Assembly: GCF_001447385.1 (NCBI RefSeq)
Contig: NZ_LLWQ01000064.1
Location: forward strand, 1 to 64,000
Origin: Paracoccus sp. MKU1
GTDB lineage: Bacteria > Pseudomonadota > Alphaproteobacteria > Rhodobacterales > Rhodobacteraceae
Direction: 5' to 3'
DNA: 64,000 nucleotides
In this document: piece by piece, positions 36,825 through 46,261 of the stretch
Layout: each line of letters begins with the position of its first letter
Numbering within the stretch: the stretch's first letter is position 1
The notes under the pieces: generated by a model
What the model saw: the letters and a program-made list of their open reading frames with translations, nothing else
The model's database searches: none
Told to the model about the DNA's origin: nothing
Program-made: the position numbers and the translations under genes

Positions 36825-37592
36825 TCAGTTGCCGTTGTTGAACATCTGCGCGTTGCCCGGCTGATAACCGGAGCCAGGCGTCAGGAAGCGGCGGCGCTGT
36901 TCGCGCCCCTGTTCGGCGGCGGTGGCGCGCTCGGCCTCGGTGAGCGAACCGGCGCGGCCGTTGGCGGCGAGAAGAGCGATCAGGTCGGAAAGCTGCTGCG
37001 ACTGGAGGGCGAGAAGCTGGTTGCCAGCCTGTGTTGCCTGCAACGCGCCGGTCGCGCCCTGGCTCTGGCCGACAAGCGCCGACATTTGCGTGCGGTTAGC
37101 GTCGATGTTGCCAACGACACCGGCCTGAACACGCATCGCGTCCTGCAAGCCGCCAACCGTGTTCTTCCAGCGGTCACGCGCCCCCGCCACCAGTTGCGCG
37201 TCGGTGGCCGACAGCGAGACATTTCCGTATTGGCTCTGGAACGCCTGATCGACCTGACCGACGTTGAACGCGATATTCTGCGCCTGCCCAAGAAGCTGCT
37301 GGGTGCGCTGCACATTCTGCTGCAACGTCTGAAGCGCCGAGTATGGCAAGCTCGCCAGGTTCTTCGCCTGATTGATGAGCATGGTCGCCTCGTTCTGAAG
37401 CGAGGTGATCTGGTGGTTGATCTGCTCCAGCGTGCGCGCGGCGGTAAGAAGGTTCTGCGCGTAGTTCGTCGGGTCATAGACGATCCGGCCGAAGCCGAAT
37501 TGCGCATGGGCCTGCGTCGCCAGCATAGGCGAGACGGCAAGCATGGTTGCGGCAAGCACGATGGCGCGCGAGCGGAAACGACGGGTATTCAT
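36825..37592 (-). CDS. trbJ: TrbJ, VirB5-like secreted conjugation protein
   Basis: The 255-residue protein starts at 37592 after a strong AAAGGAG site, then has a signal peptide ending at AHAQ (about residue 31). The mature part is a long, glutamine-rich helical coiled coil (LTAARTLEQINHQITSLQNEA... QTLQQNVQRTQQLLGQAQ), as in VirB5/TrbJ minor pilus or adhesion proteins. The longer frame to 37670 only overlaps trbE. It lies just downstream of trbE in the standard order E-J-K-L. Confidence 0.92.
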   Translation of the reverse strand: MNTRRFRSRAIVLAATMLAVSPMLATQAHAQFGFGRIVYDPTNYAQNLLTAARTLEQINHQITSLQNEATMLINQAKNLASLPYSALQTLQQNVQRTQQLLGQAQNIAFNVGQVDQAFQSQYGNVSLSATDAQLVAGARDRWKNTVGGLQDAMRVQAGVVGNIDANRTQMSALVGQSQGATGALQATQAGNQLLALQSQQLSDLIALLAANGRAGSLTEAERATAAEQGREQRRRFLTPGSGYQPGNAQMFNNGN

Positions 37593-37594
37593 GG

Positions 37595-40033
37595 TCAGGA
37601 CTCCTTTTCGGCTTGGGGGAAGTTCGGAATGAGATCGGCGGCCCATCCGGCATCGCGGGCGCGAAGCCACGCGGCGAGAAAGCCGTCGCGGCCGTGCTCG
37701 GCGATCAGGTTCGCAATGAGGGTCTGGTCGGATTTCGAAGATGCGGCGCAGAGCGCGAGCCCGACTTCGGACAGGCCCAGCTCGAACAGGCGGTTGCCCC
37801 TGCGGCTTTGGCAGTAGTAATCCCGCTTGGGCGTCGCGCGGGCGATTAGCTCGATCTGGCGGTCATTGAGGCCGAAGCGGCGATAGATCGCCGTAATCTG
37901 CGGTTCGATGGCGCGTTCGTTCGGCAGGAGCAACCGCGTCGGGCAGCTCTCGATAATCGCCGGCGCGATGTTGCTGCCGTCAATGTCGGACAGGCTCTGC
38001 GTAGCGAAGATGACGCTGGCGTTCTTCTTGCGCAGCGTTTTGAGCCATTCGCGAAGCTGGCCAGCGAATCCCTCATCGTCCAGCGCCAGCCAGCCTTCGT
38101 CGATGATGAGCAGCGTCGCCCGCCCATCCAGCCTGTCGCCGATGCGGTGAAACAGATAGGCAAGCACGGCTGGGGCCGCGCCGGTCCCGACCAAGCCTTC
38201 GATTTCAAATGCCTGCACGTCGGCCGAACCGAGGTGTTCAGCCTCGGCGTCGAGCAGCCGGCCGTAGGGACCGCCGACGCAATATGGGCGAAGGGCTTGT
38301 TTAAGATCGTTGGATTGCAGCAGCACCGCGAGGCCGGTGATGGTGCGTTCCTCGGCGGGCGCGGAGGCCAGCGAGGTCAGCGCCGTCCAGATGTGTTCCT
38401 TCACCTCCGGCGTGATCGCGATGCCTTCGCGCATCAGGATTGCCACGATCCAGTCGGCGGCCCAGGCGCGTTCGTAAGTGTCGTGGATGCGCGCGAGCGG
38501 CTGGAGCGATACGGAAGCGTCAGAACCTTCGGTCAGCCCGCCGCCAAGGTCGTGCCAGTCGCCGCCCATGGCGAGCGCGGCAGCGCGGATGCTGCCGCCG
38601 AAATCGAACGCAAAGACTTGGGCACGGTCGTAGCGGCGGAACTGCAAGGCCATGAGCGCGAGCAGGACGGACTTCCCCGCGCCGGTCGGACCGACGACGA
38701 GAGTGTGGCCGACGTCGCCGACGTGAAGGGATAACCGGAACGGGGTCGAGCCTTCGGTCTTGCCGTAAAGCAAGGGGGGCGCACCGAAATGCTCGTCCCG
38801 TTCCGGCCCCGCCCACACCGCTGAAAGCGGGATCATGTGGGCGAGATTCAAAGTGCTGATGGGCGGCTGACGGACGTTGGCATAGGCATGGCCGGGCAAG
38901 CTGCCGAGCCAGGCGTCCACGGCGTTGACGGTCTCGACCATGGCCGTGAAGTCGCGGCCCTGAATGACCTTCTCGACAAGGCGCAATTTCTCGTCGGCAA
39001 GACGCGGATCGGCGTCCCATACCGCGATTGTGGCCGTCACATGGGCCATGCCCGCCACGTCGGCCCCAAGCTCCTGCAAGGCCATATCGGCGTCGAGCGC
39101 CTTGTTCGCGGCGTCGGTATCGACAAGCGCCGACGCCTCGTTGGTCATCACTTCCTTGAGGATGGCCGCGATGCTCTTGCGCTTCGCGAACCATTGCCGC
39201 CGGATTTTGGTCAGCAGCTTAGTCGCATCCACCTTGTCGAGCAGGATCGCGCGGGTGCTCCACCTGTAGGGAAAGGCCAGGCGGTTAAGGTCGTCCAGCA
39301 GGCCGGGCGTCGTCGCGGTCGGAAAGCCGGTGACGGTGAGGACGCGCAGATGCTCGTTGCCAAGGCGCGGCTCCAGTCCACCGATGAGCGGTTGGTCAGC
39401 CAGAAGCGCGTCGAGATAGATGGGCGTTTCCGGCACGCGAACGCGATGGCGCTTCGTGGAAACGCAGGAATGCAGATAGGTCAGCGTCTCGCTATCATCG
39501 AGCCACGCGCATTCCGGCATGAATCCATCGAGCAATGCCAACACGCGGTCGGTGCGATCGGTGAAGGTGCGCAGGATCTCATGCGGATCGACGCCGGAGC
39601 GCTCGCGGCCCTCGTAAAGCCATGTCTCGGCGCGTGCCGCTTCCCCGGCTGGCGGGAGGAACAGGAAGGTGAGGAAGTAGGACGACACGAAATGCGCGCC
39701 GGCTTCCTCGAAATCGGCCTTGCGCTCGGCGTCGACCAGGCCGGAGGCCGGATCGGGAAACTGGCTCGCGGGATAGGTCGCAGCTTCGGAGCGCTGCGCC
39801 TCCACGAAAATGCTCCAGCCGGAACCGAGACGGCGGAAGGCGTTGTTGATGCGTCCGGCGACGGCGACCAGCTCGGCCGCGACGGCGGAATCGAGATCGG
39901 GACCGCGAAAGCGCGCCGTGCGCTGGAACGAGCCGTCCTTGTTCAGCACGACGCCTTCGGCGACGAGCGCGACCCATGGCAGGAAGTCGGCCAGGCGGCT
40001 GGCGGTGCGGCGATATTCGGCAAGGTTCATCAT
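37595..40033 (-). CDS. trbE: TrbE, VirB4-family conjugation ATPase
   Basis: The 812-residue protein (start at 40033, or the next codon at 40030) is the VirB4 ATPase that powers pilus assembly and substrate transfer. The N domain begins MNLAEYRRTASRLADFLPWVAL. The C-terminal RecA-like domain has Walker A GPTGAGKS near residue 445 and Walker B LLIIDEGWLAL near 632. It lacks an upstream frame of its own: residues before the chosen start read through trbD. It is followed directly by trbJ, whose ribosome-binding site overlaps its stop. Confidence 0.94.
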   Translation of the reverse strand: MMNLAEYRRTASRLADFLPWVALVAEGVVLNKDGSFQRTARFRGPDLDSAVAAELVAVAGRINNAFRRLGSGWSIFVEAQRSEAATYPASQFPDPASGLVDAERKADFEEAGAHFVSSYFLTFLFLPPAGEAARAETWLYEGRERSGVDPHEILRTFTDRTDRVLALLDGFMPECAWLDDSETLTYLHSCVSTKRHRVRVPETPIYLDALLADQPLIGGLEPRLGNEHLRVLTVTGFPTATTPGLLDDLNRLAFPYRWSTRAILLDKVDATKLLTKIRRQWFAKRKSIAAILKEVMTNEASALVDTDAANKALDADMALQELGADVAGMAHVTATIAVWDADPRLADEKLRLVEKVIQGRDFTAMVETVNAVDAWLGSLPGHAYANVRQPPISTLNLAHMIPLSAVWAGPERDEHFGAPPLLYGKTEGSTPFRLSLHVGDVGHTLVVGPTGAGKSVLLALMALQFRRYDRAQVFAFDFGGSIRAAALAMGGDWHDLGGGLTEGSDASVSLQPLARIHDTYERAWAADWIVAILMREGIAITPEVKEHIWTALTSLASAPAEERTITGLAVLLQSNDLKQALRPYCVGGPYGRLLDAEAEHLGSADVQAFEIEGLVGTGAAPAVLAYLFHRIGDRLDGRATLLIIDEGWLALDDEGFAGQLREWLKTLRKKNASVIFATQSLSDIDGSNIAPAIIESCPTRLLLPNERAIEPQITAIYRRFGLNDRQIELIARATPKRDYYCQSRRGNRLFELGLSEVGLALCAASSKSDQTLIANLIAEHGRDGFLAAWLRARDAGWAADLIPNFPQAEKES

Positions 40034-40046
40034 GATTGTGCCTCCC

Positions 40047-40322
40047 TCAGACCGACAGCTGACCGGGGATGCGCAGATGGCGGCGGCCGACCTCGACGAA
40101 GAGCGGATCGCGCTTGGCGGCCCAGACCGCCGCGAAATGCCCGACAGCCCAGATGAGCAGTCCAACCAGCCAGAGGCGCAGGCCGAGGCCCACGGCCCCG
40201 GCCAGCGTCCCATTCAAGATCGCAATGGAACGCGGAGCGCCGCCGAGCAAAATGTGCTCGGTCAGCGCGCGGTGGACCGGGACGGTGAAGCCCGGCACGT
40301 CGAGTTGCTCGAAGCCCGCCAT
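40047..40322 (-). CDS. trbD: TrbD, VirB3-like inner-membrane protein
   Basis: The 91-residue protein has the TrbD pattern: a short N terminus (FEQLDVPGFTVPVHRALTEHILLGGAPR), two adjacent hydrophobic segments at about 34-66, and a C-terminal RRHLRIPGQL. VirB3 homologues associate with the VirB4 ATPase at the inner membrane. The start codon overlaps the trbC stop and the stop is 14 bases before trbE. The frame continues upstream as an artefact inside trbC/trbB, so the start at 40322 was chosen by homology and coupling. Confidence 0.92.
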   Translation of the reverse strand: MAGFEQLDVPGFTVPVHRALTEHILLGGAPRSIAILNGTLAGAVGLGLRLWLVGLLIWAVGHFAAVWAAKRDPLFVEVGRRHLRIPGQLSV

Positions 40323-40654
40323 CAGACAAGCGCCCCGCCGCCGAACGAGAAGAAGGACAGGAAGAACGAGCTGGCCGCGAAGGCGATCGACAGGCCGAAG
40401 ACGATCTGGATCAACTTGCGGAAGCCGCCCGAGGTATCGCCGAAAGCGAGCGCCAGGCCGGTCGCGATGATGATGATGACGGCGACGATCTTGGCCACTG
40501 GCCCTTCGATCGACTGGAGGATTTTCTGAAGCGGCGCTTCCCACGGCATCGACGAACCGGACGCGTGGGCGGCCGGGATGAGGATCAGGTTGACGTAGGT
40601 GAAGGCGGCGGCGGTCGCGATCATGCGACGCACGCGCATGGTGGTGTGGATCAT
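40322..40654 (-). CDS. trbC: TrbC, VirB2-like pilin precursor
   Basis: The 110-residue protein has a long signal peptide cleaved probably after AHA (about residue 31) and two hydrophobic helices (about 54-72 and 83-103) separated by a short GDTSGGFRK loop. This is the VirB2/TrbC pilin design. RP4 TrbC is cyclised by the TraF peptidase; a TraF-like gene lies at 47461-48006, so the same maturation is likely here. The start overlaps the trbB stop by ATGA. Confidence 0.92.
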   Translation of the reverse strand: MIHTTMRVRRMIATAAAFTYVNLILIPAAHASGSSMPWEAPLQKILQSIEGPVAKIVAVIIIIATGLALAFGDTSGGFRKLIQIVFGLSIAFAASSFFLSFFSFGGGALV

Positions 40655-41646
40655 GCGGATTCTCCTGTGCTGGTGGGGATGGCCAAAGGGATGGCTTGGG
40701 TGATGCGGTAGTCGCCGTCGGCGCCGAGCCCTTCGACGCGGGCGAGTTCGACGAGCCGGCGCGCGGAGCCGCGGCCGGAAAGGACGGCGACAAGGTCGAT
40801 GGTCTCGGCGATCAGGGCGCGCGGCACGGTGACGACGGCTTCCTGGATGAGCTGTTCGAGCCGGCGCAGAGCCCCGATGCCGGTGCCTGCGTGGATGGTG
40901 CCTATGCCGCCTGGGTGGCCGGTGCCCCAGGCTTTGAGCAGATCGAGCGCTTCGGCCCCGCGTACTTCGCCGATCGGGATGCGGTCGGGCCGCAGGCGCA
41001 GTGAGGACCGGACGAGATCGGAGAGTGTGGCGACGCCGTCCTTGGTGCGCATGGAGACAAGGTTCGGGGCGGTGCATTGCAGTTCGCGGGTGTCTTCGAT
41101 GATGACGACGCGATCGGTGCCCTTCGCCACTTCCGCCAGCAGCGCATTGGTCAGCGTGGTCTTGCCGGTCGAGGTGCCGCCAGCGACGAGGATGTTGGCG
41201 CGGGAGGTGACAGCCGAGCGCAACGCTTCCGCCTGATCGCCGGACATGATGCCGGCGGCCACATAGTCGTCGAGAGTGAAGACGGCGACGGCGGGCTTGC
41301 GGATGGCGAAGGCCGGGGCAGTGACCACAGGCGGCAACAGCCCCTCGAAGCGTTCGCCGGTCTCGGGCAGTTCAGCCGAGACACGAGGGCTTCGGGCGTG
41401 GACTTCCGCGCCGACATGATGGGCGACCAGGCGCACGATGCGTTCGCCATCGGCGGGTGACATCGTCTCGCCGGTATCGGCTAGACCTTCGGACAGCCGA
41501 TCGACCCAGATACGGCCATCCGGGTTCAGCATCACCTCGACGACGGCGGGCTCTTCAAGAAACCGGGCGATGGCCGGACCAAGCGCCGTGCGCAGCATCC
41601 GCGCGCCGCGTGCAATGGCTTCTGGTTTTTGGTGGTTGGCAGTCAT
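40651..41646 (-). CDS. trbB: TrbB, VirB11-family conjugation ATPase
   Basis: The 331-residue protein is a hexameric VirB11-type traffic ATPase. Walker [10 protein letters not shown] is at about 157-165, followed by [10 protein letters not shown] (Asp box) and [13 protein letters not shown] (Walker B-like) and a GGIGTIHAG motif. It is the first gene of the trb operon, preceded by 188 bases that contain a terminator for the upstream traG-copG unit. The start has only a modest GGGG site upstream. Confidence 0.94.
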   Translation of the reverse strand: MTANHQKPEAIARGARMLRTALGPAIARFLEEPAVVEVMLNPDGRIWVDRLSEGLADTGETMSPADGERIVRLVAHHVGAEVHARSPRVSAELPETGERFEGLLPPVVTAPAFAIRKPAVAVFTLDDYVAAGIMSGDQAEALRSAVTSRANILVAGGTSTGKTTLTNALLAEVAKGTDRVVIIEDTRELQCTAPNLVSMRTKDGVATLSDLVRSSLRLRPDRIPIGEVRGAEALDLLKAWGTGHPGGIGTIHAGTGIGALRRLEQLIQEAVVTVPRALIAETIDLVAVLSGRGSARRLVELARVEGLGADGDYRITQAIPLAIPTSTGESA

Positions 41647-41694
41647 GTCGGCCCCGTTCGTTCACGAGGCGCGACAGACAGTCCCCGGAATGGG

Positions 41695-41721
41695 GTCAAT
41701 TAAAAGAGCCCGAAATCGGGC
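41695..41721 (-). terminator. Intrinsic terminator between copG and trbB
   Basis: On the minus strand, a GCCCGATTTCGGGC hairpin (41721-41708) is followed directly by TCTTTTAATT. A compact GC stem plus a T-rich tract is a classic rho-independent terminator. It lies 114 bases after the CopG-like stop and 49 bases before the trbB start, so it would separate the traG-copG transcript from the trb operon. I see no convincing promoter in the short stretch left for trbB. Confidence 0.7.
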
Positions 41722-41834
41722 GGGTTCAACAAGTATCGGTCGTAGTAGTAGCGTGGCGTGCAAATACAGGAGAACGGCGGTGGAGCCCTGATCTTGATGC
41801 CGTCGCCGGGCTCACCAGATGACGCGCGAGATCG

Positions 41835-42263
41835 TCAGGGGTCCGACTCGGAGACGTCTTCGGGGATCTCCTGTCGCAGCTTCGGCCCTTTGACGAGGCG
41901 CCGGCCGAGCGCGGTGATGAAAGCCTCATACCGCTCGGCTGACTTGGCGCGTGCCGCCTGCGCCGCAGGCTCCGGCAAGGCCGGCGTGGTCGTGATCCAG
42001 AACCGGATGAACACCGCCAGCGTTTCGACAGCGATGCCGACGTCCCGCTCCAAGCGGGTCATGCGGCGGTCGATCTGGTCGAGGCGCTTGGCGACGACCG
42101 CCTCGCGCCGCTCGGCATCGTCCGGCGACAGGAAGGATGCAATGGCGGCCTCGGCGATCATGGATTGCGATTGATCCCGGCGCGCCGCGAAATCCGCCAG
42201 CGCCTGCGTCACGTCGGGGTCCAGATAGACCGTGAACTTCGACTTTTTCCGATGGCTGGTCAT
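41835..42263 (-). CDS. CopG/ribbon-helix-helix protein between traG and trbB
   Basis: The 142-residue protein starts with an RHH-like fold (KKSKFTVYLDPDVTQALADFAARRDQSQSMIAEAAIASFL), followed by a helical region (QIDRRMTRLERDVGIAVETLAVFIRFWITT). Proteins of this type routinely sit between traG and trbB in related elements and are annotated as CopG family regulators. It begins six bases after traG. Binding of a transfer-gene operator is likely but unproven. Confidence 0.85.
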   Translation of the reverse strand: MTSHRKKSKFTVYLDPDVTQALADFAARRDQSQSMIAEAAIASFLSPDDAERREAVVAKRLDQIDRRMTRLERDVGIAVETLAVFIRFWITTTPALPEPAAQAARAKSAERYEAFITALGRRLVKGPKLRQEIPEDVSESDP

Positions 42264-42268
42264 GGCGC

Positions 42269-44254
42269 TTACAGGTCCATGCCGTCATCGGGGTCGAGCG
42301 ACACCTGGCGCGCGACACCCTGAACCTGACTGATCATCCGCCGATTGCGCATGGCGTCCTCATCGGTGTCGTCGGGAAGCTCGATTTCGAACTCGTTGGC
42401 GATGGGTTCTTTCTTTTCCGCCGGCTTGGCGCGGCTGAGTTCGGGTTGCAGCCGGCGTTCGGAATCGGTGGTGTCTTCGTCGTCGGACAGGTCGGCAGGC
42501 TTCCCGTCCAGCGCCTCCGGCCTCGCCGGGATCGGCAGGCTGCTCCAGTCGTCGGGGCGAGGCTTGTCGGGACGTTTCAGTTCGGGGGGCGACAGCAGGC
42601 GCTCGCGGAAACGGGCATCCTCATAGTAGCGCGCCTTCTTCGCCCGGATCGGCGGCGTGCCGGCGACCATGACGATTTCGTCGCTCGGCGGAAGCTGCAT
42701 GATCTCGCCGGGCGTCAGCAACTGGCGGGCGGTCTCCGATCGCGAGACCATCAGATGGCCGAGCCATGGCGAGAGCCGATGCCCAGCATAGTTCTTCATC
42801 GCCTTCATTTCGGTCGCGGTGCCCAGCGCGTCGGACACGCGCTTGGCGGTGCGCTCGTCGTTCGTGGCGAAGGAAACGCGCACATGGCAGTTGTCGAGAA
42901 TGGAGTTGTTGGGGCCGTATGCCTTTTCGATCTGGTTGAGTGATTGGGCGATCAGGAAGGCTTTGAGACCGTAACCCGCCATGAAGGCCAACGCACTCTC
43001 GAAGAAGTCGAGCCGCCCCAGCGCCGGAAACTCATCCAGCATCAAGAGCAGGCGGTGACGGTCGCCCTTCGCCTGCAGATCCTCGGTCAGACGACGGCCG
43101 ATCTGGTTCAGCAGCAACCGGATCAGCGGCTTTGTTCTGTTGATGTCGGACGGCGGCACGACGAGGTAGAGCGTCGTCGGCCGCGCGCCGCCTACGACGT
43201 CGCTGATGCGCCAGTCGCAGCGCCGCGTCACCTCGGCGACGACGGGATCGCGGTAGAGGCCGAGGAACGACATGGCCGTGGACAGGACGCCGGAGCGCTC
43301 GTTGTCGGATTTGTTCAGCAGCTCGCGCGCCGCGCTGGCGACGACGGGATGCGGCCCGTCCTCGCCGAGATGGGCGGTCTTCATCATGGCGCGCAGCGTG
43401 GATTCGACGGGGCGCTTCGGATCGGAGAGGAAGTTGGCGACACCGGCGAGCGTCTTTTCCGGCTCGGCGTAGAGGACGTGGAGGATTGCGCCGACGAGCA
43501 GCGAATGGGAGGTCTTTTCCCAGTGATTTCTCTTGTCGAGGCTCCCTTCGGGATCGACCAGAATATCGGCGATGTTTTGCACGTCGCGCACTTCCCATTC
43601 GCCGCGCCGCACCTCGAGCAAGGGATTGTAGGCCGAGGATTTCGGATTGGTCGGATCGAAGAGGAGCACGCGGCCGTGGTGTGAGCGGAAACCGGATGTC
43701 AGCGTCCAGTTCTCTCCCTTGATGTCGTGGACGATGGCCGAGCCGGGCCAGGTCAGGAGCGAGGGCACGACAAGGCCGACGCCTTTGCCCGATCGCGTCG
43801 GGGCGAAGCACAGCACATGCTCCGGCCCGTCATGGCGCAGATACTCACGCTCGTAGCGGCCAAGTATGACGCCATCGGGATCGAGCAGCCCCGCAGCCTT
43901 CACCTCTTCCTTCTCGGCCCACCGTGCCGAGCCATAGGTCGCGGCGTCCTTGGCTTCGCGCGCCCGCCAGACCGACATGCCGATGGCGACGGCGATGGCG
44001 ATGAAGCCGCCGGACGCGGCGATGAACGCGCCCTGGGTGAAGATCTCCGGCGCATAGGCATCATAGGAGAACCACCACCAGAAGAAGGCGGGTGGATGGT
44101 AGAACGGCCAGCCGAACAGGACGAACCAGGGCGGCCCGAGCTGCGCCTGAAACCCGAGGCTCCAGGCGACATATTCGGTCGTGCCCCAGGTGGTGGAGAG
44201 GACGATGAGGAGGACGATCAGAATCTGTCCCCAGAGGATTTTGGTCGCGGACAT
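42269..44254 (-). CDS. traG: TraG/VirD4-type conjugation coupling protein
   Basis: The 661-residue protein has N-terminal membrane helices (about 8-30 and 73-95) and a cytoplasmic VirD4/TraG ATPase domain. Walker A is PTRSGKGVG near 151-159, and Walker B is LLMLDEFPALGRL near 405-417. The coupling protein recruits the relaxase-DNA complex to the secretion channel. The C-terminal 100 residues are acidic and probably contact substrate. AGGAAC precedes the start. It lies 24 bases downstream of the relaxase gene, the usual pairing. Confidence 0.94.
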   Translation of the reverse strand: MSATKILWGQILIVLLIVLSTTWGTTEYVAWSLGFQAQLGPPWFVLFGWPFYHPPAFFWWWFSYDAYAPEIFTQGAFIAASGGFIAIAVAIGMSVWRAREAKDAATYGSARWAEKEEVKAAGLLDPDGVILGRYEREYLRHDGPEHVLCFAPTRSGKGVGLVVPSLLTWPGSAIVHDIKGENWTLTSGFRSHHGRVLLFDPTNPKSSAYNPLLEVRRGEWEVRDVQNIADILVDPEGSLDKRNHWEKTSHSLLVGAILHVLYAEPEKTLAGVANFLSDPKRPVESTLRAMMKTAHLGEDGPHPVVASAARELLNKSDNERSGVLSTAMSFLGLYRDPVVAEVTRRCDWRISDVVGGARPTTLYLVVPPSDINRTKPLIRLLLNQIGRRLTEDLQAKGDRHRLLLMLDEFPALGRLDFFESALAFMAGYGLKAFLIAQSLNQIEKAYGPNNSILDNCHVRVSFATNDERTAKRVSDALGTATEMKAMKNYAGHRLSPWLGHLMVSRSETARQLLTPGEIMQLPPSDEIVMVAGTPPIRAKKARYYEDARFRERLLSPPELKRPDKPRPDDWSSLPIPARPEALDGKPADLSDDEDTTDSERRLQPELSRAKPAEKKEPIANEFEIELPDDTDEDAMRNRRMISQVQGVARQVSLDPDDGMDL

Positions 44255-44278
44255 TGCGATGTTCCTTTCTGGTTGAGG

Positions 44279-46018
44279 CTAGAGGCCGAGCCCGCGCTTG
44301 CGGCCGAAATCCCAATCGACGCCGCCGCCGTCGCGGGCGACGCCGGAGACGTGGCGGCCGAGCTGCTTGTCGAGGGATGGCGACCAGGGCACGAGCTGGA
44401 AGCCGAGGCCGTCGTCGATCATGGCGAAGCGGCCGGAGGCGAGCGTCAGGCGCTGGCGATAGGTGCCGGCGACATATTCGCCGCTTTCGGCCGGCTTGAA
44501 TGGCTGGCCGGTCTCCTTCGCCAATCTGCTGGCCACGGCATCGACTTCGCGGCGGCGGAGCGTATCGATCAGGTTGCGGTTGAAGATGACGCGGCGCCCC
44601 TGCTGCTCGGCGAGACCTTCGCCGACCAGATGCTCCGTGCGTTGCCGCATCGCGTCCCGCACTTCGGCGCCGAAACCGCCGTCCGACATGGCGACGGGTT
44701 CGCGGGCGATGGATTGCCGGTCGAGCCAGGTTGCGCCGGTGGCGCTCACCTGATGCTGGAGATCGAGATCGGAGCGGACGGCGAGCGCGACACGGTGCTC
44801 GCCTTTCGCGTCCTCGTAGGCGCGCAGCTCGACGATCGATCCCGGCGGGCTGTCGCCGGTGGCGTCGAGATGCGGCAGCCTGATGTGATGGGTGCGGCCG
44901 TCCACACCGTCGACCACGGCGTAGGCCGTTCCCTTCAGCTCGTCGTCAAGGCCGCGTTCGACCAGGCGGCCGATAACGGGAACATCGAGGCTCTCCCCGG
45001 CGAGGACATAGCTGGCCGAGCCGCGTTCGATGCCGCGTTCGGTGAGCGCCCGGTGCATCCGCTTGATGATGTCGGCGCGCTCGCCGAGTTCGCGAAGTGT
45101 GGATTCGGCCTCGGCCTTGATGAACCATTGCTGGTGTCCGACCTGTCCGGCCAGCCCACGGATTTCGAGGGTGCGCAGCCTGCCGACCTTCAGCGCGTGA
45201 AATTCGTCTGGCTGCTGGCCGGGCTGCGGAGCGAGGTCGATGATGCCCGACTTGCCGGCGTCGCGGACAAGCTGCCGGTCGAGCTGCGTCCAGCGTTCGG
45301 CTTCGACCTGCCGCTCCAGATTGCGGTTGATCTCCAGATCGGTGCGAGGCCCAAGTTCCTGGGTGACGAGATCCTGCGCGCGGGCGCGCATTCCCTCCTT
45401 GATATAGTCGCGGGAGATCACGAGATCCTGGCCGTCGTCGGTGCGGCCGCGCAGGATGATATGGATGTGGGGATTGTCGGTGTTCCAATGATCGACGCCG
45501 ACCCAATCGAGCTTCGTGCCGAGATCCTTTTCCATCTGCCCCATCAGCTCGCGGGCGTGGTCCTTGAGGTCGGCCATATCCACGGCGTCCTCGGACGAGA
45601 CGATGAAGCGGAAATGGTGCCGGTCATCCTCGCAGCGCGCCGCGAAGTCGCGGGCGTCCACGTTATCGCCTTCAGGGCCGAACAGCCGCGCTTTCTCCCC
45701 GTCTCGGGTCACGCCGTCGCGGCGCAGATAGGTCAGGTGCGCAGCCAGCGGCGCGGCGCGCGCGCTATGGCGCACCACGCGGGTCTTGATGACGACGATG
45801 CGCGAGCGGCCGGTCAGCAGGCGATTGGCCTGGATGCTGGCGCGCTGGCCGCGCCCGAAGCGCGAACGGTTGCCGGGCGTGATCTTGCCGGAACGGGAGA
45901 CGCGGCCCCCGGCCTTCTGCGCGGCGGCGAGCGCCTGCGAAATGAAAGGCCGGGCCTGCTGTGCGCGGGTCGAGCGGATGCGCCCAGGCCGGACGCGAAT
46001 TTCGCTGTCATCGGCCAT
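44279..46018 (-). CDS. Relaxase/mobilisation nuclease with DUF3363
   Basis: The 579-residue protein (start at 46018; a GTG at 46033 is an alternative) is a relaxase that would nick oriT and pilot the strand. The N domain contains a conserved VVRHSARAAPLAAHLTYLRRDG region and the metal-binding histidine motif NPHIHIILRG near residue 175. The C-terminal half matches DUF3363. A tyrosine in LAAHLTYLRRDG is a candidate nucleophile. The candidate oriT repeats lie immediately upstream, and one palindromic motif abuts the start, suggesting autoregulation. Confidence 0.91.
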   Translation of the reverse strand: MADDSEIRVRPGRIRSTRAQQARPFISQALAAAQKAGGRVSRSGKITPGNRSRFGRGQRASIQANRLLTGRSRIVVIKTRVVRHSARAAPLAAHLTYLRRDGVTRDGEKARLFGPEGDNVDARDFAARCEDDRHHFRFIVSSEDAVDMADLKDHARELMGQMEKDLGTKLDWVGVDHWNTDNPHIHIILRGRTDDGQDLVISRDYIKEGMRARAQDLVTQELGPRTDLEINRNLERQVEAERWTQLDRQLVRDAGKSGIIDLAPQPGQQPDEFHALKVGRLRTLEIRGLAGQVGHQQWFIKAEAESTLRELGERADIIKRMHRALTERGIERGSASYVLAGESLDVPVIGRLVERGLDDELKGTAYAVVDGVDGRTHHIRLPHLDATGDSPPGSIVELRAYEDAKGEHRVALAVRSDLDLQHQVSATGATWLDRQSIAREPVAMSDGGFGAEVRDAMRQRTEHLVGEGLAEQQGRRVIFNRNLIDTLRRREVDAVASRLAKETGQPFKPAESGEYVAGTYRQRLTLASGRFAMIDDGLGFQLVPWSPSLDKQLGRHVSGVARDGGGVDWDFGRKRGLGL

Positions 46019-46029
46019 GGCGGAGCCCC

Positions 46030-46190
46030 GCACGGTGCAAAAGGAACAAGAAAATCAGTAAGATGGGCGCGCGGCGCACGGTGCGCGAAAGCGCGGCACG
46101 GTGCGAAACGCGCCGAAAACCCAAGCAAAAACAACCGACCGACCGAAGCGCACCGTGCGCCTTTTTATCTCGCCATCGTCCGGTTGTTGT
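46030..46190. other. Candidate oriT/operator region upstream of the relaxase gene
   Basis: The 243-base gap between the relaxase and the transglycosylase genes contains four copies of a palindromic motif GCGCACSGTGCGC or its core: 46030-46038, 46074-46086 (full), 46096-46105 and 46148-46160 (full, inverted centre). Around the last copy, AAAACAACCG (46128-46137) forms an inverted repeat with CGGTTGTTGT (46181-46190), nine of ten matching. Inverted repeats next to a relaxase gene are the usual signature of oriT and of relaxase-gene operators. No nic site can be assigned. Confidence 0.55.
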
Positions 46191-46261
46191 GCCTGCCTCT
46201 GCCCCTTGCCCCCTCCCTGACACGCCGGAACACGATTGCGTGCGAATGGCGGCCCGCACGC

